A program made the position numbers and the translations under genes. From positions 1 to 16,240 of the forward strand of contig DASQDR010000016.1 in assembly GCA_035634055.1 (NCBI GenBank): a stretch of DNA of 16,240 nt, given 5' to 3'. The DNA is from JAICTV01 sp035634055. Its GTDB lineage: Bacteria > Planctomycetota > Phycisphaerae > Tepidisphaerales > Tepidisphaeraceae. Positions 6,598-14,051 of this stretch are shown here, piece after piece. Numbering within the stretch: position 1 is the stretch's first letter; each line of letters begins with the position of its first letter. Under the pieces are notes generated by a model. The model was given only the letters and a program-made list of their open reading frames with translations, was not told where the DNA came from and ran no database searches.

Positions 6598-9096
6598 ATG
6601 ATCCAGATCCGGCGCAGTACGGCAGCGGTCGCGGCGGCAGCAGCGCGCGCCTTGGCGCGGCGGCGTCGGCGCGCGGCGCTAGCCTCGGCAGCGGTCGCCG
6701 TGTTGGCGGTGAATGCCGTCGCCGCCGCGCAGCAGCTCGCGTTCCCGGGCGCGGCGGGCGCGGGCCGATTTGCCGTGGGCGGGCGCGGCGGGGACGTCTA
6801 CGTCGTCACCAACCTCAACGACGCCGGCGCCGGCAGCCTGCGCAACGGGATCACCTCCGCCCCTTCCACCGGCAAGCGCACGATCGTCTTCAACGTCGGT
6901 GGCACCATCCGCCTGGAGTCGAACCTCGACATCAACAAGCCGTTCATCACCATCGCCGGCCAGACCGCGCCGGGCGGCGGCATCACCATCGCCGACCGCA
7001 TGACGCGCGTCGTCAACACGAACAACGTGGTGCTCCGCCACGTGCGCTTCCGCGTCGGCGACACCCACACGCGCCAAGTGGACAGCAGCTACGAGCCGGA
7101 CGCGCTGTGGGTGCCGGGGTCCAGCAACGTGATGATCGACCACGTGAGCGCGTCGTGGAGCGTCGACGAAACGCTCTCGGTCACGCACGGGTCGAACAAC
7201 GTCTCGGTGCAGTGGTCGAACATCACCGAGTCGCTCCGCAACGCCGGCCACTCCAAGGGGAACCACGGCTACGGCTCGCTGATCAACGGCGGGGCGATCT
7301 CGTACCACCACAACCTTTACGCTCACCACGACAGCCGCAACCCGCGCCCGCAGGCGTGGGAGGGGGGCACCCTTAACCTCGACTTCCGCAACAACGTCAT
7401 CTACGACTGGGGCGGCCAAGCGGGCTACAACGGCGACGAGGTCGGACAGGTCAACCTGAACTACGTCGGCAACTATCTCGTCGCCGGCCCGTCCACCGCC
7501 GCCAGCAAGCTGACCAACGCCTTCAGCGTCGGTACCACGCCCACGCTCATTTACCAGGACGGCAACAAGATCGACGGCACGCGCGACGGGGTGCTCAACG
7601 GCACCGGCGGTTCCGACGGCGGGTGGAGCATGTTCAGCAACGAGACCGCCGCCAACAAGCAGGCGACGCCGCACAACTTCGCGCCGGTCACGACGCATAC
7701 CGCCGACGAGGCGCACGCGCACGTGCTGGCCAGCGGCGGGGCAACGCCTTGGAACCGCGATGCGGTCGACGCGCGGCTCTGGGGCGAGGTCCGCAGCAAT
7801 GGGACCAGCGGGAGCCTGATCGACTCGCAGGATCAAGTGGGCGGCTGGCCCGCCCTGGCCGCCGGCGCGGCGCCGGCCGATGCGGACAACGACGCCATGC
7901 CCACCTGGTGGGAAACCGCCCGCGACCTGAATCCGGCGTCTGCCAACCACAACGTCGTCGCCGCCAACGGCTACACGAACCTCGAGAACTACCTGAACCA
8001 CCTGACGCTCGTCGCGGGCTGGAACAACAGCGCCGGCGGCGCCTGGTCGTCCGTTTCCAACTGGGCCGGAACCAAGCCGGGCGCCACCGACGCCACCGCG
8101 ATCTTCGGCCCCGTCATCAGTAGCGCGCGCACGGTCACTTTGGACGCGGCGGCGACCGTGGGGCAGATCCTGTTCGACAGCGCCGGCAGCTACACGATCG
8201 GCGGAACGGCAGCCCTGACGCTGGACGTCATCAGCGGCACCGCCGCCGTCGACGTCGCCTCCGGCAGTCACTCCATCACCGCGCCCGTGGTGCTGATGGA
8301 CAAGACCACCTTCACCGTCGCGCCGGCCGGGGGGACGCTGACGCTCTCGAGCCTCACCGCCACCGGCGTCAACGTGACCAAGGCCGGAGCGGGCACGCTC
8401 ACCGCGAACCACGTCCGCGGCAACGCGCTGTCGGTGAAGGGCGGGACCCTCCGCATCGCCGCCAACGGCACGTCCGCCGACGCCAGCAGGGTGTCGGCAC
8501 TGACCATCGACGGCGGCGGCAGGCTGGACCTGACGAACAACAGCCTCGTCGTCGCCGGCGGCACGCTGGGCACGTGGAGCGGAAGCTACGGCGGCATCAC
8601 CGGCCTGATCGCCGCGGGTCGGGCGGGCGGGAACTGGACCGGCAGCGGGATCATCACCTCCCTGTCCGCCGCCGCCGGTCCCGCCGCGCTACGGTCGCTC
8701 GGCGTGGCAACCGCCGGCGCCACCGGGCGCGCGGGTGGGACCTTCGGGGGCATTGCGGTCTCCGCCAGCGACGTCCTCGTGATGTACACCTTCGGCGGCG
8801 ACGCGAACCTCGACGGCAGGATCAACGGCGACGATTACCACCGCATCGATTCGCACGTCGGCACCACGGCGCCCGGCTGGTACAACGGCGACTTCAACTA
8901 CGATGGCAAGGTGAACGGTGACGACTACTTCATCATCGACGCCAACGTCTGGGCGCAAGCGACGGCCGCCGCCACTTCGGATGACGCCACGCTTGCTGCA
9001 GTTCCCGAGCCGGCGGGCGCGGCCGCCGGGCTGATCGGGGCGGCCATCGCGGCGACGCGCCGCCGCCGCGGCGGCACACTTTGGAGATCGTGTTGA
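6598..9096 (+). CDS. PL1-type pectate lyase with beta-repeat module, dockerin-like loops and PEP-CTERM tail
   Basis: An 832-residue exported enzyme expected to cleave polygalacturonate by beta-elimination. The signal peptide spans residues 1-44 (five Arg, then an Ala/Val core, cut near VAAA/QQ). Residues 49-390 form a right-handed beta-helix lyase domain of the PL1 type: FPGAAGAGRFAVGGRGG, then LNDAGAGSLRNGI, the calcium-site segment IDHVSASWSVDETLSV (180-195) and HHDSRNPR (243-250). A TWWE...LNP..GYTNLENYLN segment (436-470) follows, as in related lyases. Residues 475-730 are a repeat module starting with W475/W483/W489 and resembling the neighbouring giant protein. Two dockerin-like loops, GDANLDGRINGDDY (734-747) and GDFNYDGKVNGDDY (764-777), precede a PEP-CTERM tail (VPEPAG at 802, a hydrophobic stretch, then RRRR). 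Surface attachment by an exosortase, not seen here, is inferred. GH105 follows two bases after the stop. Start at the ATG with GAAGG seven bases upstream. Confidence 0.93.
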   Translation: MIQIRRSTAAVAAAAARALARRRRRAALASAAVAVLAVNAVAAAQQLAFPGAAGAGRFAVGGRGGDVYVVTNLNDAGAGSLRNGITSAPSTGKRTIVFNVGGTIRLESNLDINKPFITIAGQTAPGGGITIADRMTRVVNTNNVVLRHVRFRVGDTHTRQVDSSYEPDALWVPGSSNVMIDHVSASWSVDETLSVTHGSNNVSVQWSNITESLRNAGHSKGNHGYGSLINGGAISYHHNLYAHHDSRNPRPQAWEGGTLNLDFRNNVIYDWGGQAGYNGDEVGQVNLNYVGNYLVAGPSTAASKLTNAFSVGTTPTLIYQDGNKIDGTRDGVLNGTGGSDGGWSMFSNETAANKQATPHNFAPVTTHTADEAHAHVLASGGATPWNRDAVDARLWGEVRSNGTSGSLIDSQDQVGGWPALAAGAAPADADNDAMPTWWETARDLNPASANHNVVAANGYTNLENYLNHLTLVAGWNNSAGGAWSSVSNWAGTKPGATDATAIFGPVISSARTVTLDAAATVGQILFDSAGSYTIGGTAALTLDVISGTAAVDVASGSHSITAPVVLMDKTTFTVAPAGGTLTLSSLTATGVNVTKAGAGTLTANHVRGNALSVKGGTLRIAANGTSADASRVSALTIDGGGRLDLTNNSLVVAGGTLGTWSGSYGGITGLIAAGRAGGNWTGSGIITSLSAAAGPAALRSLGVATAGATGRAGGTFGGIAVSASDVLVMYTFGGDANLDGRINGDDYHRIDSHVGTTAPGWYNGDFNYDGKVNGDDYFIIDANVWAQATAAATSDDATLAAVPEPAGAAAGLIGAAIAATRRRRGGTLWRSC

Positions 9097-9098
9097 AC

Positions 9099-10340
9099 AT
9101 GCGCTTCATCGTCACGCCAATCTTGTCGTGCTGCCTGCTGGTTTCCGCCGCCTTCGGCCAAGCCGCCACGTCGCGCCCCGCGCAGCCGTGGTCGGCGCGG
9201 ATGGCCGATTCGATCATCGCCCGCTGTCCCGACCCGCTCACGATCGAGGAGGGCGCCAAGAAGTGGAGCTACTCCACCTCCTTCGCCGTGCTCGCGATCG
9301 CGCGAGTGGGCGAGGTTACCGGCGACCCGCGCTACGCGGAGTACGCCAAGGGGTACGTCGGCAAGTTCGTCGATCATCGCGGCGTCATCACCACGCCTAC
9401 CTATGGCGCCGAGCACTTCAAGCTCGACGATGTCGCGCCCGGCCGGCTGATGCTCCTGCTGCACCGCGCGACCGGCGAGACGCGCTACCGCGCCGTCGCC
9501 GACACCCTCGTCGCCCAGCTTCGCCGCCAGCCGCGCACGGCGGACGGCGGGTTCTGGCACAAGCAAATCTACCCGCACCAGATGTGGCTCGACGGCATCT
9601 ACATGGCGTGCCCCGTGATGGCGGAGTACGGCCGGCTCACCGGCGACGCGGCGTGGCACGACGAGGCGGCCGGGCAGATCCTCACCATCGCCGCGCACAC
9701 GCGCGACGCCAAGTCCGGCCTCTACTTCCACGGCTGGGACGAGAGCCGCTCGCAACACTGGGCGGACAAGCAGACCGGCCTGTCGGCGTGCATCTGGGGA
9801 CGCGCGGTCGGGTGGTACGTGATGGGGATCGTCGAGACCCTCGATGCGATGCCCGCGGACCACCCGCGGCGGGCGGAGGTCATCCAACTGCTGCGCCAGC
9901 TCGCCGACGCCATCGCGGCCGTGCAGGACCCGCAGACGAAGCTGTGGTACCAGGTGCTGGACCAGGGGACGCGCCCGGGGAATTACCTGGAGTCTTCCGC
10001 GTCGGCGATGTTCGCCTTCGCCCTGGCCAAGGGCGCGCGGCTGGGCTACCTGGACGAGAAGCACGCGACGGTGGCGCGCGACGCCTACGCCGGCATCCTG
10101 GCGCGCTTCATCGTGACCGACCCGCAGACCGGCCTGGTCAGCCTGACCGACACGTGCAAGGTCGCCGGCCTGGGCGGCAAGGATCGCCGCGACGGGTCGT
10201 TCGCCTACTACATGAGCGAGCCGCGCATCGCCAACGACCCGAAAGGCCTGGCGCCGTTCATCCTCGCGAGCCTGGAGATGGAACGCAGCGACAAGCCGTT
10301 GCCCGCGACGCGACCGGTGGCGGCCGAAGCGCGACGGTGA
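9099..10340 (+). CDS. GH105 unsaturated rhamnogalacturonyl/galacturonyl hydrolase, exported
   Basis: A 413-residue glycoside hydrolase expected to remove the 4,5-unsaturated uronic acid left by pectate or rhamnogalacturonan lyases, by hydration of the double bond as in YteR. The fold is a six-hairpin (alpha/alpha)6 barrel. Visible signatures are KKWSYSTSFAVLAIARVGE near the start, QMWLDGIYMACPVMAEYGRL, whose Asp165 aligns with the YteR catalytic Asp, and WGRAVGWYVMGIVETL (233-248). Residues 1-20 form a signal peptide (hydrophobic core, cut near AFG/QA), so it acts outside the cytoplasm. Length is slightly above the roughly 370 residues of cytoplasmic relatives, mostly because of the leader. 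The ATG is two bases after the pectate lyase stop; GGAG at 9083-9086 is 12 bases away, and TTG at 9093, overlapping that stop, has better spacing and is an alternative start. The two genes are probably co-translated. Confidence 0.93.
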   Translation: MRFIVTPILSCCLLVSAAFGQAATSRPAQPWSARMADSIIARCPDPLTIEEGAKKWSYSTSFAVLAIARVGEVTGDPRYAEYAKGYVGKFVDHRGVITTPTYGAEHFKLDDVAPGRLMLLLHRATGETRYRAVADTLVAQLRRQPRTADGGFWHKQIYPHQMWLDGIYMACPVMAEYGRLTGDAAWHDEAAGQILTIAAHTRDAKSGLYFHGWDESRSQHWADKQTGLSACIWGRAVGWYVMGIVETLDAMPADHPRRAEVIQLLRQLADAIAAVQDPQTKLWYQVLDQGTRPGNYLESSASAMFAFALAKGARLGYLDEKHATVARDAYAGILARFIVTDPQTGLVSLTDTCKVAGLGGKDRRDGSFAYYMSEPRIANDPKGLAPFILASLEMERSDKPLPATRPVAAEARR

Positions 10341-10354
10341 TCGGCCGGCGTGGC

Positions 10355-10375
10355 CGCGGCTCGCGCGCAGCCGCG
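10355..10375. terminator. Inverted repeat between convergent genes, possible bidirectional terminator
   Basis: CGCGGCT (10355-10361) and AGCCGCG (10369-10375) form a perfect 7-bp stem with a seven-base loop, inside the 46-bp gap between the GH105 stop and the stop of the PL10-CE8 gene on the other strand. No T tract follows on either side, so the terminator role rests on position and symmetry only. Confidence 0.35.
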
Positions 10376-10386
10376 TGATGGGCCGT

Positions 10387-12492
10387 TCACGGGTTGGTGC
10401 TCGACTTAGCCGTGCGGCTGGGCTTCCACCCGTCGGTTCCGCTCAGCACGTTGGCGACGGTGTACTTCGCCGCCTCCTCGTCGCTCAGCTCGCGCGACCA
10501 CGCGACGCGCTGCGAGCGATCGGCGCCCGGGCCGGAGCACTTGTGCTCGACGTACCGCGCGGTCTTCTCGCGCTCCGGCTTCTTCCAGTTGTCCCACCCC
10601 TCCGGGCGGACGTGATCGCCCAGCTCGCAGCGCACGAACGCCACCGCCGCGTGATCGCGCCACGGCCTGCCGAGGTACGCCTTCTGCCCCGTGCCGGTCA
10701 GCTTGCAGTTGAGGAAAAGGTAGCCGTAAGGCTCGCCCGCCTCGGTCGCGGCGGCGGTGACGTAGCCGCCGTTCTTGCTGTGAACGTGGCAGTTCTCGAA
10801 CACGGCAACGGCTCGGCCGAAGATGAAGTCCACGCGCCCTTCGATGTAGCAGTCCTTGAAGTACGCGCGCCCCTCGTGCAGGTAGAGCGTGTCCTGCCAG
10901 CCGAGCATGCGGCAGTTGAAGAACGCCTGTCGCTGCCCGGTGGTGCGCAGGGCGACCGCCTGCCCAACCTCGCCGGCGGAGTTCTCGAAGGTGATGTTCT
11001 CGGCGGTGAAGTCGTCGCCCTCGATGAGGGTGCTGTACGACCCGCTGGTGCCGACGCCCTGCGTCGCCGGCGGCAGGACCTTGCTGGCGTAGAGGTCGAA
11101 CGTCAGGACCGTGGTGTTGGCGTCTTCGCCGCGGAAGGTGAGGCGCACCTTGTCCTTGCCGACGCGCACGCGCTCCTTGTAGGTGCCCGGCTTGATGCGG
11201 ATGACCACGCGTTGCTCGCTCTTCTTGGGCGCGGCGTCCACGGCGGCCTGCACGGTCGCGTGGTCGCCGCTGCCGTCGGCGGCGACGGTGATGACGTTCT
11301 CGTCGCTCGCGGATGCCGCCTGCCGGCTGGGGGCGGTGGCCGGCGCGGTCGACGCGGGCGGCGGATCAAAGGCCACCGGCGTCACCCCGTGCTTCGCCGC
11401 CCAGTTCGGGTACGCCGCCAGCACCTTAGCGCCCCAAGGCCGGAGCCAGGCGTAACCCGTCCGCCGCTCGCGCTCAATCTCCGCCAGCGACGCCTTCTTC
11501 ACGCCGTCGCGCCCGGAAAAGAACGGGCGGTTGGTCTCCAGGTCGTAGAACCGCGCCCACAGCGGCTCGGCCGCCGGGTCATCGACGACCACCAAGTCGC
11601 TCTTGCCGCTCTCGGGCTCCGCGCGCTTCTCGAGCCGTTTGCCGGTGATCTTCGAAGCCTCCATCCAGGCGACCGCTCGGCGAACTGATTCTTTCACGCG
11701 CTCGTCCGGCCGGTCGAGGCTCATCAGCAGCAGGACGATCTCGGGGCTCTCGCCGCCGCTGATCGAGGGCAACTCGTAGCTCCGCGCCGCCGCCGGAGCC
11801 AGCGACTTCTCGTCGTGCTGCTGGCACCACGCGGTCAGTACGCCGTTGGTCTTGATCTGGCAGTCGAGGATGCACTGCACCCCGCGGTCGAACGCCTCGC
11901 GGCAGCGCTGGCGGTCCTCGGGGCTGGTCCAGGCGAAGTCGGCGCCGCCCGCGGCGACGTCGCGCAACAGCAGCATCACGCCGACCATGGCGTTGTCGTT
12001 GAAGGTGATGCGCCGGCCGTAATCCTTGCCCAGCGGGAACCGCTGCGGCCAGCCGCCGTTGGAGTACTGGGCGGCGAGGCTGAACTTCAGCCCGCGCTCG
12101 AACGCCTGGCGGTAGCGCGGCTCCTGCGTCACGCGAAACGCGCGCGCGAGGATGCGCATCTCGGTGTAGGTCGCCTTGTTGTCGAACGTGCTGACACTGC
12201 CGGAGGTGTTCTGCTCCTGGACCGGGAAGCGCGGGTCGGTGGTCGGGTGGTGATCGCGCGGGCGCGGCGAAGTGGCGTCATACGCTTTCCACCAGCCGCC
12301 GTTGGCGTTCTGCCAGGTCAGGATGTTGTCGAGGACGCGGCGACCGTCGGGGCTGTTGAACCAGTTGTCGGGGCGATCGGCGAAGCGGTCGATCGGTTCG
12401 GCCAACAGTGGCGACCCTGCGGTCAGCACGAGGAGCAACGTGCACAGGAGCGTCGTGAGACGACGGGGCGAATCGGTTGAGTTGCGGCGCAT
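10387..12492 (-). CDS. Bifunctional PL10 pectate lyase-CE8 pectin methylesterase
   Basis: A 701-residue two-domain pectinase. Residues 1-31 are a signal peptide (RRLTTLLCTLLLVLTAG core, cut near LLA/EP). Residues 38-370 are a PL10 pectate lyase, an (alpha/alpha) barrel that cleaves demethylated homogalacturonan: STFDNKATYTEMR (101-113), the NGGWPQRFP segment (145-153), AWCQQHDE (221-228), YELPSISGGES (239-249) and FFSGRDG (324-330), with the conserved Asp and Arg expected for the active site. Residues 374-398 are a Pro/Ala/Ser/Thr linker. Residues 399-690 are a CE8 beta-helix pectin methylesterase with GQAVAL (510-515), QDTLY (533-537), DFIFG (555-559) and YLGRPW (606-611), holding the two catalytic Asp (534 and 555), a Gln and Arg609. 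De-esterification makes the substrate that PL10 and PL1 need. It lies 143 bases downstream of the GH28 gene on the same strand; no strong ribosome site is seen. Confidence 0.94.
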   Translation of the reverse strand: MRRNSTDSPRRLTTLLCTLLLVLTAGSPLLAEPIDRFADRPDNWFNSPDGRRVLDNILTWQNANGGWWKAYDATSPRPRDHHPTTDPRFPVQEQNTSGSVSTFDNKATYTEMRILARAFRVTQEPRYRQAFERGLKFSLAAQYSNGGWPQRFPLGKDYGRRITFNDNAMVGVMLLLRDVAAGGADFAWTSPEDRQRCREAFDRGVQCILDCQIKTNGVLTAWCQQHDEKSLAPAAARSYELPSISGGESPEIVLLLMSLDRPDERVKESVRRAVAWMEASKITGKRLEKRAEPESGKSDLVVVDDPAAEPLWARFYDLETNRPFFSGRDGVKKASLAEIERERRTGYAWLRPWGAKVLAAYPNWAAKHGVTPVAFDPPPASTAPATAPSRQAASASDENVITVAADGSGDHATVQAAVDAAPKKSEQRVVIRIKPGTYKERVRVGKDKVRLTFRGEDANTTVLTFDLYASKVLPPATQGVGTSGSYSTLIEGDDFTAENITFENSAGEVGQAVALRTTGQRQAFFNCRMLGWQDTLYLHEGRAYFKDCYIEGRVDFIFGRAVAVFENCHVHSKNGGYVTAAATEAGEPYGYLFLNCKLTGTGQKAYLGRPWRDHAAVAFVRCELGDHVRPEGWDNWKKPEREKTARYVEHKCSGPGADRSQRVAWSRELSDEEAAKYTVANVLSGTDGWKPSRTAKSSTNP

Positions 12493-12635
12493 TTGAGTGC
12501 TTAACCTACCGGTGACGGCGCGGGCCGGGCAAACGGATTCGCGGCTTTATCTGGAGCTTTTGCGGCGACCGCGAGCCTGGCGGCATGGCGGGCGCACGGT
12601 CGCGAGCCCGCCGGATCGGCTGCCGGTGGCAAACC

Positions 12636-14003
12636 TTAGTGGCTCGCGTTGGTGGTGGCCGGCGCGGCGCCCGCTGAAACCTTGAGGGACAAATTGCCGA
12701 TGTCGACATCGCGCGCGTCGGAAATCGTGGTTCCCCTGGCGGCCGAGATCTCCACGTCGCGCAGCTTGACGCCCTGGATCGGCGAGTCCGGCAGACCGCG
12801 GATGACGATCGCCGTTGCGGCGCTCTCGCACCTGAGGTTCTCGATCAGCACGTTGCGGATCGCCGGGATGCCTTCCGGGCCGCTCTGGTCCACGTCGGGG
12901 TTGTTGCCGACGTCGTAGAACATGTCGATGGTGATGGCCTGCTTCTGGATGTTCTTGATGGTCATGTTGCGGTAGGTGATGTTCTCGACGACGCCGCCGC
13001 GCCCGCGGCGGGTCTTGATGCGCACGCCGGCGTCGTTGCCGTCGGCCACCACGTTCTCCGCCACCACGTTGCGCACGCCGCCGGACATTTCCGATCCGAT
13101 GACGACGGTCCCGTGCCCGCGCGCGAACGTGCAGTCGCGGACCACGACGTTTTCCGTCGGCCTGCCGACCCGCCGGCCGTCACGGTCGCGGCCGGACTTG
13201 ATGGTGACGCAGTCGTCGCCGGTGTCGAACGTGCAGCGCTCGATCAGCACGTTGACGCACGAATCCGGGTTCAGGCCGTCGGTGTTCGGGCCGTTGCCGC
13301 GCGCGGTGGCGCCGCGGGCGGTGACGTCGGTGCAGTAGATCGGGTGGATCGTCCAGAACGGGCTGTTGGTGAAGGTGACGCCCTCGATCAGGACCCGCTG
13401 GCAGTTGATCGGCTCGAACAGGCAAGGGCGCAGGCCGGCCTCGGGCGTGCCGAAGACGCGCTGGGTCGGGTCGTCCTGCGTCTCGCCCATCTCGCGAAGC
13501 CGCTTGATCGCGGGCGTCGCGGGCCTGCGCCACGGCCACCACGCCTGACCCTGACCGTCGATGGTGCCCTCGCCGGTGATGGCGATGTCGTGCGCATCGC
13601 GGCCCCAGATCAGGCCGGAGTAGTTCATGCACTCGGTCCCTTCCCACCGGGTGAGAACAACGGGGTAGTCGCCGGGGTCGGTGGACATCAGCAGCGTCGC
13701 GCCCTTCTCCAGGTGCAGGCGGACCTTCGAGCGGAGTTGCACCGCGCCGGTGAGGTACGTGCCGGCGGGGAACCGCACCGTCCCGCCGCCCGCTTGCTCC
13801 GCAGCTTGAAGGGCGCGGGCGATGGCGTCGGTGTCCTTCGTCTTCCCGTCGGCCTTGGTGCCGTGGTCGGTGACCGAGAAGGTCTTGTCCGGGATCTGTG
13901 GCAGCGCCGGCGCGGCCGCGCCGAACGCGAGCCCGGTCCAAGCCAGCAACAGGAAAAGCGATGTGACGGCGACGCGGGCGGGATAGTGGTCGGGGCTGCG
14001 CAT
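12636..14003 (-). CDS. GH28 polygalacturonase-family glycoside hydrolase, exported
   Basis: A 455-residue exported enzyme of the pectin-hydrolysing GH28 family, a right-handed beta-helix that cuts alpha-1,4-galacturonosyl links by inversion. After a signal peptide (SLFLLLAWTGLAFG, residues 15-28) come the N-terminal FSVTDHGTKADGKTKDTDAI segment of pectate lyase-like beta-helices (42-61) and the four GH28 signature blocks: NTDG (240-243), TGDDCVTIKSG (261-271), GHGTVVIGSE (296-305) and RIK (328-330). The catalytic Asp trio is D242, D263 and D264, with H297. Whether it is an endo- or exo-enzyme cannot be told from sequence alone. An in-frame ATG at 14045, six bases after the symporter stop, would add 14 residues; the later ATG gives a more normal signal peptide and the extra codons look non-coding. 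No clear Shine-Dalgarno precedes either. Second gene of the minus-strand series. Confidence 0.93.
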   Translation of the reverse strand: MRSPDHYPARVAVTSLFLLLAWTGLAFGAAAPALPQIPDKTFSVTDHGTKADGKTKDTDAIARALQAAEQAGGGTVRFPAGTYLTGAVQLRSKVRLHLEKGATLLMSTDPGDYPVVLTRWEGTECMNYSGLIWGRDAHDIAITGEGTIDGQGQAWWPWRRPATPAIKRLREMGETQDDPTQRVFGTPEAGLRPCLFEPINCQRVLIEGVTFTNSPFWTIHPIYCTDVTARGATARGNGPNTDGLNPDSCVNVLIERCTFDTGDDCVTIKSGRDRDGRRVGRPTENVVVRDCTFARGHGTVVIGSEMSGGVRNVVAENVVADGNDAGVRIKTRRGRGGVVENITYRNMTIKNIQKQAITIDMFYDVGNNPDVDQSGPEGIPAIRNVLIENLRCESAATAIVIRGLPDSPIQGVKLRDVEISAARGTTISDARDVDIGNLSLKVSAGAAPATTNASH

Positions 14004-14051
14004 GGGGGTAAAGCTACAGTCCGCGTCGGCAACGGCAACCTTCATCGCGCG

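Noticed and set aside
6679..8412. A 577-codon minus-strand frame opposite the pectate lyase
   Set aside because: Val/Arg/Asp-rich shadow with no recognisable domain, lying antisense to a strongly supported PL1 enzyme.
10375..11688. A 437-codon plus-strand frame opposite the PL10-CE8 gene
   Set aside because: Antisense shadow; the minus strand carries all CE8 and PL10 catalytic motifs in order.
12565..12603. GCGACCG/CGGTCGC inverted repeat between GH28 and PL10-CE8 as a terminator
   Set aside because: The stem is 7 bp with a 25-base loop and no T tract follows on the minus strand, so it does not resemble an intrinsic terminator.
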